The position numbers and the translations under genes were made by a program. A DNA stretch of 64,000 nucleotides from BPGX01 sp035405785 (lineage in GTDB: Bacteria; Bacteroidota; Bacteroidia; B-17B0; Aurantibacillaceae), in NCBI GenBank assembly GCA_035405785.1, contig DAONJS010000002.1:186001-250000 (forward strand). Reading direction: 5' to 3'. The notes under the pieces are model-generated. The model saw only the letters and a list, made by a program, of their open reading frames with translations, ran no database searches and had not been told where the DNA came from. Shown one piece after another: positions 9,195 to 17,543 of this stretch (positions within the stretch are counted from its first letter, which is position 1; the number at the start of each line of letters is the position of its first letter).

Positions 9195-10466
9195 ATGAAC
9201 TCCTGGAAAATATATGACGATAATTGTGATTTTACTATTTACAACATCCCATTTGGAATTTATTCTGACTCCGAAACTCCTCACCACGCTTGCTCTGCAA
9301 TAGGTAATGAAATTATAGATTTATTCGTTTTAGCAGAAAATGGATTTTTCAAAGATATTCACCCCAATCTTTCTGATGTTCTTAATAAACCATATTTAAA
9401 TGATTTTATTGCATTAGGTAAAAAAATAACTAATGCTGTTCGTCTCAAAATTCAGGACTTACTTAATGAAGAAAATGACTCACTAAAAAATGCAACACAC
9501 TTACATCCAAAAGTTTTTAAACCATTTGATTCTATAAAAATGCTTTTGCCTTTAAGAATAGGTGATTATACAGATTTTTATTCCAGTGAATATCACGCTA
9601 CCAATGTTGGTAAAATGTTCAGAGATCCTAATAATGCTCTTTTGCCCAACTGGAAACACTTGCCAGTCGGCTATCACGGAAGATCATCCAGCATCTTTGT
9701 AAGTCCGCATTCTTTTTATCGTCCTAATGGTCAAACAAAACCTGCTGATGCAGACAAGCCAATTTTTGGCCCCACTAAACTACTTGACTTTGAATTAGAA
9801 ACTGCTTTTGTAGTAGGTAAAAAAACAGAACAAGGCGAAATCATTCCCGTAGACAATGCAAAGGATTACATCTTTGGAATGTTTCTCTTTAACGACTGGA
9901 GTGCAAGAGATATTCAAACTTGGGAATACCAACCATTAGGGCCATTTTTAGCAAAAAATTTTGCTTCAACTATTTCTCCATGGATTGTTACAATTGAAGC
10001 ATTAGAACCATTTTTCATTGAACCTTATTTTGAACAGATTCCAGAACCACTACCCTACTTGCGTCAAAGCAATAGAAAATTGTTAGATATTCAATTAGAA
10101 GTTATATTAAAAACATCTGATGGTAGCGAAACATTGATTTGTCAAAGTAATAACAAGTATCTTTACTGGACAATGGAGCAACAATTAGCACATCATACTA
10201 TTAACGGATGCCCTGTGAATGTGGGAGATGTAATGGCAAGTGGCACCATCAGTGGTCCAGAACCACATCAATTTGGTAGTATGTTAGAACTAACATGGAG
10301 AGGTGCAAAACCAATCAAATTAAATAATGGACAAGAAAGAAAATTTATTGAAGATGGAGACACAGTTATCATTAAAGGTTATGCTCAAAAAAATGGCATT
10401 CGTGTAGGGTTTGGAAAATGTGAAGCCACAGTGATTCCTGCTAAAAAATTAGAATTCAAAAATTAA
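9195..10466 (+). CDS. fahA: Fumarylacetoacetase
   Basis: This enzyme hydrolyses 4-fumarylacetoacetate to fumarate and acetoacetate, the last step of tyrosine and phenylalanine degradation. The 423-residue length matches the FAH family. The N-terminal SH3-like part (IPFGIYSDSETPHHACSAIG) is followed by the catalytic domain with DFYSSEYHATNVGKMFRD (metal Asp and catalytic His region), LPVGYHGRSSSI and LLDFELETAFVVGK (metal-binding acidic residues). No other tyrosine-degradation gene is nearby; thyA follows after 4 bp, so the two are probably co-transcribed. A near-consensus -7 element (TATTATTG, 9174-9181) lies 13 bp before the ATG. Confidence 0.96.
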   Translation: MNSWKIYDDNCDFTIYNIPFGIYSDSETPHHACSAIGNEIIDLFVLAENGFFKDIHPNLSDVLNKPYLNDFIALGKKITNAVRLKIQDLLNEENDSLKNATHLHPKVFKPFDSIKMLLPLRIGDYTDFYSSEYHATNVGKMFRDPNNALLPNWKHLPVGYHGRSSSIFVSPHSFYRPNGQTKPADADKPIFGPTKLLDFELETAFVVGKKTEQGEIIPVDNAKDYIFGMFLFNDWSARDIQTWEYQPLGPFLAKNFASTISPWIVTIEALEPFFIEPYFEQIPEPLPYLRQSNRKLLDIQLEVILKTSDGSETLICQSNNKYLYWTMEQQLAHHTINGCPVNVGDVMASGTISGPEPHQFGSMLELTWRGAKPIKLNNGQERKFIEDGDTVIIKGYAQKNGIRVGFGKCEATVIPAKKLEFKN

Positions 10467-10470
10467 AATT

Positions 10471-11265
10471 ATGAAACAATATCACGATTTATTATCACAT
10501 GTTTTAGAAAAAGGTGTAAAAAAACAAGATAGAACAGGTGTTGGAACAATTAGCGTTTTTGGTTATCAGATGCGATTTAATTTAGAAGAAGGTTTTCCAT
10601 TGCTTACCACTAAAAAGTTACATACAAAATCTATCATTCATGAATTATTGTGGTTTTTAAAAGGTTCAACAAATATAAAATATCTAAAAGATAATGGTGT
10701 AACTATTTGGGATGAATGGGCAGATGAAAAGGGAGAGTTAGGGCCTATTTATGGTTATCAATGGAGAAGTTGGCCTGATTACAATGGCGGGCATATTGAC
10801 CAAATAAGTAATTTAATTGAAGAGATTAAGAAAAATCCTAATTCACGCAGGTTAATAGTGAGTGCGTGGAATGTTGCACAAATCAATGAAATGCGATTAC
10901 CACCCTGTCATATTTTATTTCAATTTTATGTAGCAGATGGAAAACTTTCCTGTCAGTTATATCAAAGAAGTGCTGATATTTTTTTAGGCGTACCATTTAA
11001 TATTGCTTCTTATGCGTTATTATTAATGATGGTAGCACAAGCAACAAACTTAAAACCTTATGAATTTATTCACACACTTGGCGATGCACATTTATATTTA
11101 AATCATATTGAACAAGCAAAACTTCAATTATCAAGAGATTGCAGACCTTTACCCAAAATGATAATTAATCCAGATGTGAAAAATATTTTTGAATTCAAAT
11201 TTGAAGATTTTAAATTAGAAGGATACAATCCACATCCACATATTAAAGCTGATGTGGCGGTGTAA
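10471..11265 (+). CDS. thyA: Thymidylate synthase
   Basis: ThyA converts dUMP to dTMP with methylenetetrahydrofolate. The 264-residue length equals that of the E. coli enzyme. The active-site loop RLPPCHILFQFYV places the nucleophile at Cys146, the same number as in E. coli, and QLYQRSADIFLGVPFNIASYA, which binds dUMP, is intact. The family start MKQYHDLL follows fahA by 4 bp. No dihydrofolate reductase gene follows in the window, although the pair is common. Confidence 0.98.
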   Translation: MKQYHDLLSHVLEKGVKKQDRTGVGTISVFGYQMRFNLEEGFPLLTTKKLHTKSIIHELLWFLKGSTNIKYLKDNGVTIWDEWADEKGELGPIYGYQWRSWPDYNGGHIDQISNLIEEIKKNPNSRRLIVSAWNVAQINEMRLPPCHILFQFYVADGKLSCQLYQRSADIFLGVPFNIASYALLLMMVAQATNLKPYEFIHTLGDAHLYLNHIEQAKLQLSRDCRPLPKMIINPDVKNIFEFKFEDFKLEGYNPHPHIKADVAV

Positions 11266-11383
11266 AAGTAAAATTAATTGTTACAATTCATTTGATTAAA
11301 ATATATATCTCATTAAATCCAAAAAGTGGTAAAACACGCAGAGAGTGAAAAATATTTAATATTTTTAGTTTTTTAAAATTACC

Positions 11384-11522
11384 TTCATTACGAGCGTAGC
11401 GAAGTAATCCCAAAGAAGTGAATAGTGAATAGTGAAAAACGAAAAGTGAAAAACGAAAAGTGAAAAGTGAAAAATTTTTAGTGCCGACGCTGGTGGTCGG
11501 CACATTGAACATTGAGCATTTT
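11384..11522. repeat. Composite repeat: GCGAG element, GTGAAAA array, GCCGACGC hairpin
   Basis: 11384-11411 is a TCATTACGAG...GAAGTAATC element. 11418-11473 is eight perfect-length 7-nt units (GTGAATA x2, then GTGAAAA and ACGAAAA). Directly after it come ATTTTTAGTGCCGACGC and its hairpin partner GGTCGGCAC (to 11503), then CATTGAACATTGAGCATTT words. The junction array-ATTTTTAGTGCCGACGC recurs at 21610-21634. The rest of the 11266-11556 gap shows no gene. Confidence 0.85.
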
Positions 11523-11543
11523 AAAATTAACCAAAATTTCTCC

Positions 11544-11551
11544 TACCTTTG
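11544..11551 (+). promoter_or_regulatory. -7 element abutting the DUF4476 gene start
   Basis: TACCTTTG matches TAnnTTTG exactly and ends only 5 nt before the ATG at 11557. Transcription would start at or next to the start codon, so the mRNA is probably leaderless. This rules out the longer frame starting at 11512. Confidence 0.65.
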
Positions 11552-11556
11552 CGGGT

Positions 11557-12606
11557 ATGAAGTTTGTAAAATTATTTTTGTATTCAATTATCTTTATCCC
11601 ATTAAATTTCATTTCTCAAAATAATTTAATTATTTTTTCAGAAAGCACGCAACCCATTCAAATTGAATATCAAAACAATTTGTTTCCAAAAAATTTTCAA
11701 ACCGATGTAAAAATCACCAATATCACTGAAAATCCAATTTCTATAAGGATAAAGTTTGCCAATCCAGATATTCAAAAAATTGACACTACCCTATTTTTAT
11801 TTCATCCAACCAAGCCCATTCAAAATATGGATATCATCTATCTTATTTTATCAGACAACAAAACGCTTAAATATCTTGCCACACTACCATCTTCTAACCT
11901 AAAACCTGATATTCCTGAAATAGATACATCTATTCAAGTCAAAACCAAAGAAGAAAAATCCATTCAAAAAATTATTTTTTATAATGATAGTAACTCTGTA
12001 TGCATTGAAAATATAGATGGTTCAGAATTTTCAAAAGCAATGCAATACATTTATTCTACGCCTAATCAAGATAGAAAAATTGTGCTTATTGAACAATTTA
12101 TTAAACATAATTGTTTCTCGCCAAAGCAAGCAGAATCAATCATTGAAGCAGTTCCCTTTGAAGTTGAAAAAGTAAAAATTATGAAATCATTAATTCCCAA
12201 AATTACTTCTGTTTTTGATTTATCTCACTGGAAAGATTTTTTGAAATACGATATTGCAAAACAAACTTTTATTGAGTATTACAATGATTATCTTACAAAA
12301 TTAAATACTCAACCATTGCTAACAGATTCACTACAAAATTTGTATTTGAATAAAGTTAATCAATTAGATTCTGATTATGAAAAAACAAAATTTCTCAAAA
12401 AAATTTTCTCTCATTATAGCATAACATTTAATCAATTAAAATCATTTGTATTATCGCTTGAACATGACCAATATAAAGAAGAGATATTAAAATGTGCATT
12501 TTATGCAATGCAACATAAAAATGATTTTGAAAAAACTTTTCAATTACTACAATTTTCAGAAACTAAAAAAAGTTTAAATCAATTTTATGAACAACATAAA
12601 AAATAA
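11557..12606 (+). CDS. Secreted protein with DUF4476-like helical domain
   Basis: A 349-residue exported protein of unknown role. The start at 11557 gives a signal peptide (MKFVKLFLYSIIFIPLNFIS) and sits just behind a consensus -7 element. The first 130 residues are beta-type and Asn/Ile-rich. From about residue 150 there is a helical region (FSKAMQYIYSTPNQDRKIVL, then FIKHNCFSPKQAESIIEAV) that resembles DUF4476, a domain found in Bacteroidota periplasmic proteins. Its last 20 bp overlap the next gene, which suggests translational coupling. Confidence 0.65.
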   Translation: MKFVKLFLYSIIFIPLNFISQNNLIIFSESTQPIQIEYQNNLFPKNFQTDVKITNITENPISIRIKFANPDIQKIDTTLFLFHPTKPIQNMDIIYLILSDNKTLKYLATLPSSNLKPDIPEIDTSIQVKTKEEKSIQKIIFYNDSNSVCIENIDGSEFSKAMQYIYSTPNQDRKIVLIEQFIKHNCFSPKQAESIIEAVPFEVEKVKIMKSLIPKITSVFDLSHWKDFLKYDIAKQTFIEYYNDYLTKLNTQPLLTDSLQNLYLNKVNQLDSDYEKTKFLKKIFSHYSITFNQLKSFVLSLEHDQYKEEILKCAFYAMQHKNDFEKTFQLLQFSETKKSLNQFYEQHKK

Positions 12607-13009
12607 ATTTTTCACTCAAATTATTTTGGCTTCAGTTTGTGGAGCATTGTCTGTTATACTTGGTGCGTTTTCTGCACATTCATTAGAGAATTTAGTAAAC
12701 AATGGAACATTGAGCATACATTCTTTTCAAGTTTTTGAAAAGGGCGTGAAATATCAATTTTATCATTCTATTGTTTTATTAATACTTACTTTGTTTAATG
12801 TCATTTCAAATAAAGAAATATTCAAATTTAGTTTTTGGTCAATATCTGCGGGAATATTATTTTTTTCAGGTTCATTGTATTGGATTAGTTTGCAAAGCAT
12901 TATTCACATTACTTTTCCACATTCATTATTTTGGATAACGCCATTAGGAGGATTGCTATTTATTATCGGATGGATATTTATTATTTTTGATTTAAAGAAA
13001 AATTATTAG
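12587..13009 (+). CDS. DUF423 family small membrane protein
   Basis: A 140-residue inner-membrane protein of the DUF423 (YgdD-like) family, function unknown. Four hydrophobic segments are visible: SVCGALSVILGAFSAHSLE (family motif with GAFSAH), YQFYHSIVLLILTLF, FSFWSISAGILFFSGSLYW and FWITPLGGLLFIIGWIFIIF. The family signatures KYQFYHS and SGSLYW are intact. The start overlaps the preceding gene by 20 bp. It needs no other start because no later Met precedes the first helix. Confidence 0.88.
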   Translation: MNNIKNKFFTQIILASVCGALSVILGAFSAHSLENLVNNGTLSIHSFQVFEKGVKYQFYHSIVLLILTLFNVISNKEIFKFSFWSISAGILFFSGSLYWISLQSIIHITFPHSLFWITPLGGLLFIIGWIFIIFDLKKNY

Positions 13010-13066
13010 TTGATAACTTTTTATTATTGTTAATAAAATTGTTGAATGGTTCAGAGTACTTTAAAG

Positions 13067-13074
13067 TATTTTTG
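13067..13074 (+). promoter_or_regulatory. -7 element of the dnaN promoter
   Basis: TATTTTTG matches TAnnTTTG exactly, 28 bp before the ATG at 13103. Confidence 0.6.
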
Positions 13075-13102
13075 CCCAAAAATCCATTAAAATTTAATAA
13101 AT

Positions 13103-14245
13103 ATGATGTTCATAACCACACCTTCCATTATTTTAGAACACTTAAAAAATTTAAGCCCTATTGTTTCTACCAATAAAACAAATCCACTATTAGAAGGATT
13201 TTTATTTGAAACTAAAAAAGATATGTTGAACATCACTGCATATAGTGATGATTTAAGAGTTCAAACCTCTATTCCTGTTAGTCCTGCATCTGATGACAAA
13301 AATAATTTCAAAGATGGATTTGTTATCAATGCAAAAAAGATAATGGAAATTCTTCAAAGTTTGCCTGAACAACCACTTACATTTATTTTATTACCTGATG
13401 AAATGGTTATTAAACTTAAAACAGAACAGGGTGAATATAAAATAAGTGTATTTGATGGCGAACAATATCCAGCATTAAGCAATGAAGAAGAATATGCAGG
13501 AACATTTACAATTCAATCCAGTATATTTAAAACCGGACTTGAAAAAACACTTTTTGCTGCATCAGATGACATTGAACTTCGTCCTAATCTTTGTGGTATT
13601 TATTGCCAGTTTTTAGAAAACGAAGCTATTTTTGTATCCACCGATACACACCGTTTGATTGAATATACCCGCACCGATTCTCGTCCAGAAACCAATGTTT
13701 CATTTATATTACCCAAAAAGAATGTGCCTGTCATCACAAAAATTTTAGACAAAATTGAAGACGCGATTGAAGTAAAATTTGCAAAGGGGTACATTTTAGC
13801 CAAAATAGGTGAATACACTGTATTTTCAAAACTTGCTACAGGTGATTATCCAAAATACAGAGATGTGTTTCCAAAAAATTCATCTAAAAAATTAATTGTT
13901 GACAGAAATTCAATCATTGCATCCATTCGTCGTGTAAAAGTATTTTCAACTTTAGAAAATCATAGAGTTCATTTGGAAATGAAAGGTAGTTTATTAAAAG
14001 TTTCTGCATCTAATGAGGAATACAATGAATCTGCTTTTGAACAACTTTCCTGCACTTACGAAGGTGAAGAATTTAACATCGCCTTTAATGCCCCTTTGTT
14101 AATTGAACAATTACAAAATATCCCATCTGATGAAGTTGTCTTTGAAATGACAGAAGCTAACAGAGCCGTTATTATTAAACCACATCAAGAAAATCCCGGC
14201 GAAAAAATTATCTCACTTTTAATGCCTATTGTAACGAGTTATTAG
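13103..14245 (+). CDS. dnaN: DNA polymerase III beta sliding clamp
   Basis: The clamp is a ring-shaped dimer that tethers the replicase to DNA. The 380-residue length is standard for three repeated clamp folds. Recognisable parts are NPLLEGFLFETKKDMLNITAYSDDLRV (first domain), FEKTLFAASDDIELRPNLCGIY-like second-domain core, STDTHRLIEYTR, and the C-terminal VFEMTEANRAVIIKP with the final LLMPIV that ends bacterial clamps (family usually ends in MPMR/L). The start may be either of two adjacent ATGs (13103 or 13106). It is not beside dnaA or gyrB, unlike the classical origin-region order, so its position gives no evidence of a nearby oriC. Confidence 0.97.
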   Translation: MMFITTPSIILEHLKNLSPIVSTNKTNPLLEGFLFETKKDMLNITAYSDDLRVQTSIPVSPASDDKNNFKDGFVINAKKIMEILQSLPEQPLTFILLPDEMVIKLKTEQGEYKISVFDGEQYPALSNEEEYAGTFTIQSSIFKTGLEKTLFAASDDIELRPNLCGIYCQFLENEAIFVSTDTHRLIEYTRTDSRPETNVSFILPKKNVPVITKILDKIEDAIEVKFAKGYILAKIGEYTVFSKLATGDYPKYRDVFPKNSSKKLIVDRNSIIASIRRVKVFSTLENHRVHLEMKGSLLKVSASNEEYNESAFEQLSCTYEGEEFNIAFNAPLLIEQLQNIPSDEVVFEMTEANRAVIIKPHQENPGEKIISLLMPIVTSY

Positions 14246-14609
14246 TTTTGAGTTTAAAGTTTTGAGTAGGGGCGAATCGCCATACGCCCTGTTATATCGT
14301 CATTACGAGCGAAGCGAAGTTATCTCAATAGAAGTGAAAAGTGAAGAGTGAAAAAAGAAAAATAATATTTGAAAATTCTAGTAATTTACTATAAAAAATC
14401 TTTGTGTTTTTTGTGAAAATTTCTTTGTGTGCATTGTGTTTATTAAAAAAATTGAACATTGTACATTGAGCATTGCATGCTAACGATTTTGCTATGCAAA
14501 AGTCAGCACTTGTCCTGACACGAATGTCGTCTGGATGCCGTCCGACAGCGTCGGCACATTGAATATTGAATATTGAGAATTAAAAAAATTCAATAAAAAA
14601 CTTTTTTCC
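14246..14609. repeat. Mosaic of intergenic repeat words in the dnaN-acn gap
   Basis: No gene. Contents in order: TTTTGAG words; GGGCGAAT/ATACGCCC hairpin (14269-14288); CGTCATTACGAGCGAAGCGAAG element (14298-14326); short GTGAAAA array (14333-14355); TTTGTG words (14398-14450); TTGAACATTG words (14453-14474); second hairpin of the GCCGACGC family in inverted form with arms ATTTTGC/GCAAAA (14476-14509); ACGAATGTCGT palindrome (14520-14530); GATGCCGTCCGAC hairpin (14534-14557); and GAATATT words. Confidence 0.8.
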
Positions 14610-14617
14610 TACATTTG
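14610..14617 (+). promoter_or_regulatory. -7 element of the aconitase promoter
   Basis: TACATTTG is an exact TAnnTTTG match, 19 bp before the aconitase ATG. Confidence 0.65.
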
Positions 14618-14636
14618 TGCCCCAAAAATTACAACT

Positions 14637-16901
14637 ATGCTATTTGATTTTGAAATGATTAAATCTGTTTATCAAAACTTTCCTGAAAAAATTAATAATG
14701 TAAAAAAACAAATAAAAAGACCTCTCACTTTTGCTGAAAAGGTTTTGTATGCTCACCTTCACCCTTCTCAACCACTGCAAGATTTTGAAAGAGGAAAATC
14801 TTATGTAGAATTTGCACCTGATCGCGTAGCCATGCAAGATGCTACTGCTCAAATGGCTTTGCTTCAGTTTATGCAAGCAGGTCGTTCAAAGGTTGCAGTG
14901 CCATCAACAGTACATTGTGATCACTTAATTGTTGCAAAATCAAATTCAAAAGAAGATTTAGAAAGAGCTATAAAAGTGAATCAGGAAGTTTATGATTTTC
15001 TTTCATCTGTATCAGCAAAATACGGCATTGGATTTTGGAAACCTGGTGCTGGTATTATTCATCAGGTAATTCTTGAAAATTATGCATTTCCCGGTGGAAT
15101 GATGATTGGAACAGATAGCCACACCGTAAATGCTGGTGGACTTGGAATGATTGCCATTGGTGTAGGTGGTGCCGATGCTTGTGATGTAATGGCAGGATTA
15201 CCATGGGAACTTAAATGGCCTCAATTAATTGGTGTAAAACTTACAGGAAAATTAAATGGATGGACATCTGCCAAAGATGTAATTTTGAAAGTAGCCGGTA
15301 TTCTCACTGTAAAAGGTGGAACTGATAAAATTATTGAATATTTCGGTGAAGGAGCAAAATCTCTTAGTGCAACTGGAAAAGGAACAATTTGTAACATGGG
15401 AGCTGAAGTAGGTGCTACTACTTCAATATTTGCTTACGATGATTCTATGTATCGTTACTTGGTAGCAACTGGCAGAAAAGAGGTAGCAGAATTAGCCAAT
15501 AGCATAAAAGAACACCTCACTGCTGACCCTGAAGTATATGAAAATCCAGAAAAATATTTTGATCAAGTAATTGAGATCAATTTATCAGAATTAGAACCAC
15601 ATTTGAATGGTCCATTTACTCCAGATCTTGCTACACCTATTAGTAAAATAAAAGAAGTAGCAGAGAAAAATGGTTGGCCATTGGAAGTGAGTGCAGGTCT
15701 TATTGGGTCATGTACAAATTCATCTTATGAAGATATTTCTCGTGCTGCATCTGTAGCAAAGCAAGCCGTTGAAAAAAAACTTAAAGCAAAAGCAGAATTT
15801 ACAATTACGCCTGGTTCTGAACAAGTGAGATACACTATTGAAAAAGATGGACTTATTGACATTTTCAATAAAATAGGTGCAAAAGTTTTTGCAAATGCTT
15901 GTGGTCCTTGTATTGGAATGTGGGATAGACCAGGTGCAGAAAAAAAAGAAAAAAACACCATTGTTCATTCATTTAATAGAAACTTTTCTGCAAGACAAGA
16001 TGGTAACCCTAATACTCACGCATTTGTAGCATCACCAGAATTAGTAACTGCACTTGCTATTGCTGGTAGATTAGATTTTAATCCTATAACAGATACCCTT
16101 ATAAATGAAGAAGGAAAAGCTGTCAAATTAGATCCACCTCAGGGATTTGAATTACCTCCAAATGGCTTTAAAGTTGATGACCCCGGTTATCAAGCACCTG
16201 CAGAAAACGGAAGTAGTATTGAAGTGAAAGTAAATCCTAATAGTCAGCGACTACAATTATTAGAACCATTTGCACCATGGGAAGGTACTGATTGGTATGG
16301 ATTAAAATTACTTATTAAAGTAAAAGGAAAATGTACTACAGACCATATTTCTCCTGCTGGAAAATGGCTACAATACAGAGGACATTTAGATAATATCTCA
16401 AACAACTTACTATTAGGTGCTGTGAATGCCTTTACAGGTGAAGCAGGAAAAACTAAAAATCAATTAACAGGTGCATACGAAGAAGTTGCAAAAGTTCAAA
16501 GATCATATAAAGCCGCAAAAATAGGTTCTATCATTGTAGGTGATGAAAACTATGGTGAAGGTTCATCAAGAGAACACGCTGCTATGGAACCTCGTTATTT
16601 AGGAGTAAAAGCTGTATTGGTAAAATCATTTGCTCGTATTCATGAAACAAATTTGAAAAAACAAGGAATGTTGGCACTCACTTTTGCTGATAAATCTGAT
16701 TATGACAAAATTCAAGAAGACGATACTTTTGATATTATTGGATTAACAACATTTACACCAGGCAAACCATTGACAATTGTTATTCATCATAAAGATGGAA
16801 GCTCAGAAACCATTCTAGCTAATCATTCATACAATGCTCAACAAATTGAATGGTTCAAAGCAGGTGGTGCATTGAATATCATTAGAAGCAAGGTGAAATA
16901 A
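14637..16901 (+). CDS. acn: Aconitate hydratase, mitochondrial-type
   Basis: Aconitase isomerises citrate to isocitrate in the TCA cycle. The 754-residue length and motif order match the mitochondrial-type enzyme rather than AcnB. The [4Fe-4S] ligands are Cys359 (IGSCTNSS) and Cys422/Cys425 (NACGPCIGMWD). Substrate-binding blocks are GTDSHTVNAGGLG, and in the swivelling C-terminal domain GDENYGEGSSREHAAMEPR. Arg and Ser residues of the GSSRE loop are intact. It stands alone between two repeat-filled gaps, without citrate synthase or isocitrate dehydrogenase neighbours. Confidence 0.97.
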   Translation: MLFDFEMIKSVYQNFPEKINNVKKQIKRPLTFAEKVLYAHLHPSQPLQDFERGKSYVEFAPDRVAMQDATAQMALLQFMQAGRSKVAVPSTVHCDHLIVAKSNSKEDLERAIKVNQEVYDFLSSVSAKYGIGFWKPGAGIIHQVILENYAFPGGMMIGTDSHTVNAGGLGMIAIGVGGADACDVMAGLPWELKWPQLIGVKLTGKLNGWTSAKDVILKVAGILTVKGGTDKIIEYFGEGAKSLSATGKGTICNMGAEVGATTSIFAYDDSMYRYLVATGRKEVAELANSIKEHLTADPEVYENPEKYFDQVIEINLSELEPHLNGPFTPDLATPISKIKEVAEKNGWPLEVSAGLIGSCTNSSYEDISRAASVAKQAVEKKLKAKAEFTITPGSEQVRYTIEKDGLIDIFNKIGAKVFANACGPCIGMWDRPGAEKKEKNTIVHSFNRNFSARQDGNPNTHAFVASPELVTALAIAGRLDFNPITDTLINEEGKAVKLDPPQGFELPPNGFKVDDPGYQAPAENGSSIEVKVNPNSQRLQLLEPFAPWEGTDWYGLKLLIKVKGKCTTDHISPAGKWLQYRGHLDNISNNLLLGAVNAFTGEAGKTKNQLTGAYEEVAKVQRSYKAAKIGSIIVGDENYGEGSSREHAAMEPRYLGVKAVLVKSFARIHETNLKKQGMLALTFADKSDYDKIQEDDTFDIIGLTTFTPGKPLTIVIHHKDGSSETILANHSYNAQQIEWFKAGGALNIIRSKVK

Positions 16902-17480
16902 TTTACTATTCTCTTTTTCACCGACATAAATGTCTGTGCTATTCAATTTTCAATGTTCACTATTCACTTTTTACTTTTCACTTTTCACTTCTATTTGGGC
17001 GTGCCCCTCGCTAACGCTCGGGTCGGGCTACTACGGGCTCCGCTTTCGCTTCGGCAATCCCTTCATTTCGCCTTGCTCCATTCTGGGCAGTGCCGTCGGC
17101 TCGCTCCGCTCGCCGCCGCCCTCCGCATCCCTCACGCAATTTTTATTTTATCAAAACTACTCACTATTTCACCGACATAAATGTCTGTGCTATTCACTTT
17201 TAACCTTTCACTACAATTTTGTCATCTCTTCGGGATTTTTTTGATAAAGGCAATTCGTGAATTGTCTTTTCTTTCAGGGCGTATGGCGATACGCCCCTAC
17301 TTTTCAAAAACGACATAAATGTCGTTTCTATTCACTTTTCTCTTGCCGACGCTTCGGTCGGCATGCTAACATATATCGTCAGCATTTCATTTTTCACTAT
17401 TCACTTTTTATTCACCGACATAAATGTCAGTGCTATTCATTTTTCACTTTTCACTCTTTACTTTTCACTAAAAAATATTT
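16902..17480. repeat. Densest repeat island, 16.9-17.5 kb
   Basis: No real gene; frames of 75-104 codons here are open only because TTTTCAC arrays lack stops on this strand. Contents: four GACATAAATGTC palindromes (16920-16944, 17171-17195, 17309-17333, 17414-17438), TTTTCAC-type arrays (around 16958-16990, 17193-17212, 17331-17342, 17392-17412, 17436-17470), a GC-rich element (16997-17137), a GGCAATTCGTGAATTGTC palindrome (17249-17266), the GGGCGTAT/ATACGCCC hairpin (17276-17300) and the GCCGACGC double hairpin (17344-17386). Confidence 0.85.
16997..17137. repeat. 141-bp GC-rich element beginning GGGCGTGCCCC and ending CCCTCACGC
   Basis: By hand count 97 of 141 bases are G or C (about 69%), against roughly 30% around it. 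The boundaries are abrupt. It contains internal inverted words (TCGCTCCGCTCGCC; CTCGCTAACGCTCGGG). It resembles, from memory, a GGGCGT...CCCTCACGC repeat scattered in other Bacteroidota genomes; that identification is unverified here. Confidence 0.6.
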
Positions 17481-17543
17481 CTTAATTTACTTAATTTTCC
17501 ATATTTTAGCCACTTAAAATTTTTCTCAAAAATAAAATCATTT

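Noticed and set aside
11288..11512. 74-codon minus-strand frame with FSLFTFRFSLFVFHYSLFTS
   Set aside because: Again the stop-free strand of a 7-nt array, not a gene.
13019..13102. Possible replication origin near dnaN
   Set aside because: No dnaA, gyrB or rpmH neighbours and no cluster of DnaA boxes seen; the upstream sequence is an ordinary promoter.
15720..15968. Two overlapping minus-strand frames inside aconitase
   Set aside because: Shadows of the conserved aconitase coding sequence, which includes its cluster-binding Cys codons.
16930..17517. Open frames of 75-104 codons with FSLFTFHF-type peptides
   Set aside because: They are translations of TTTTCAC arrays, which have no stop on this strand, fused to the GC-rich repeat. 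The peptide pattern follows the repeat period.
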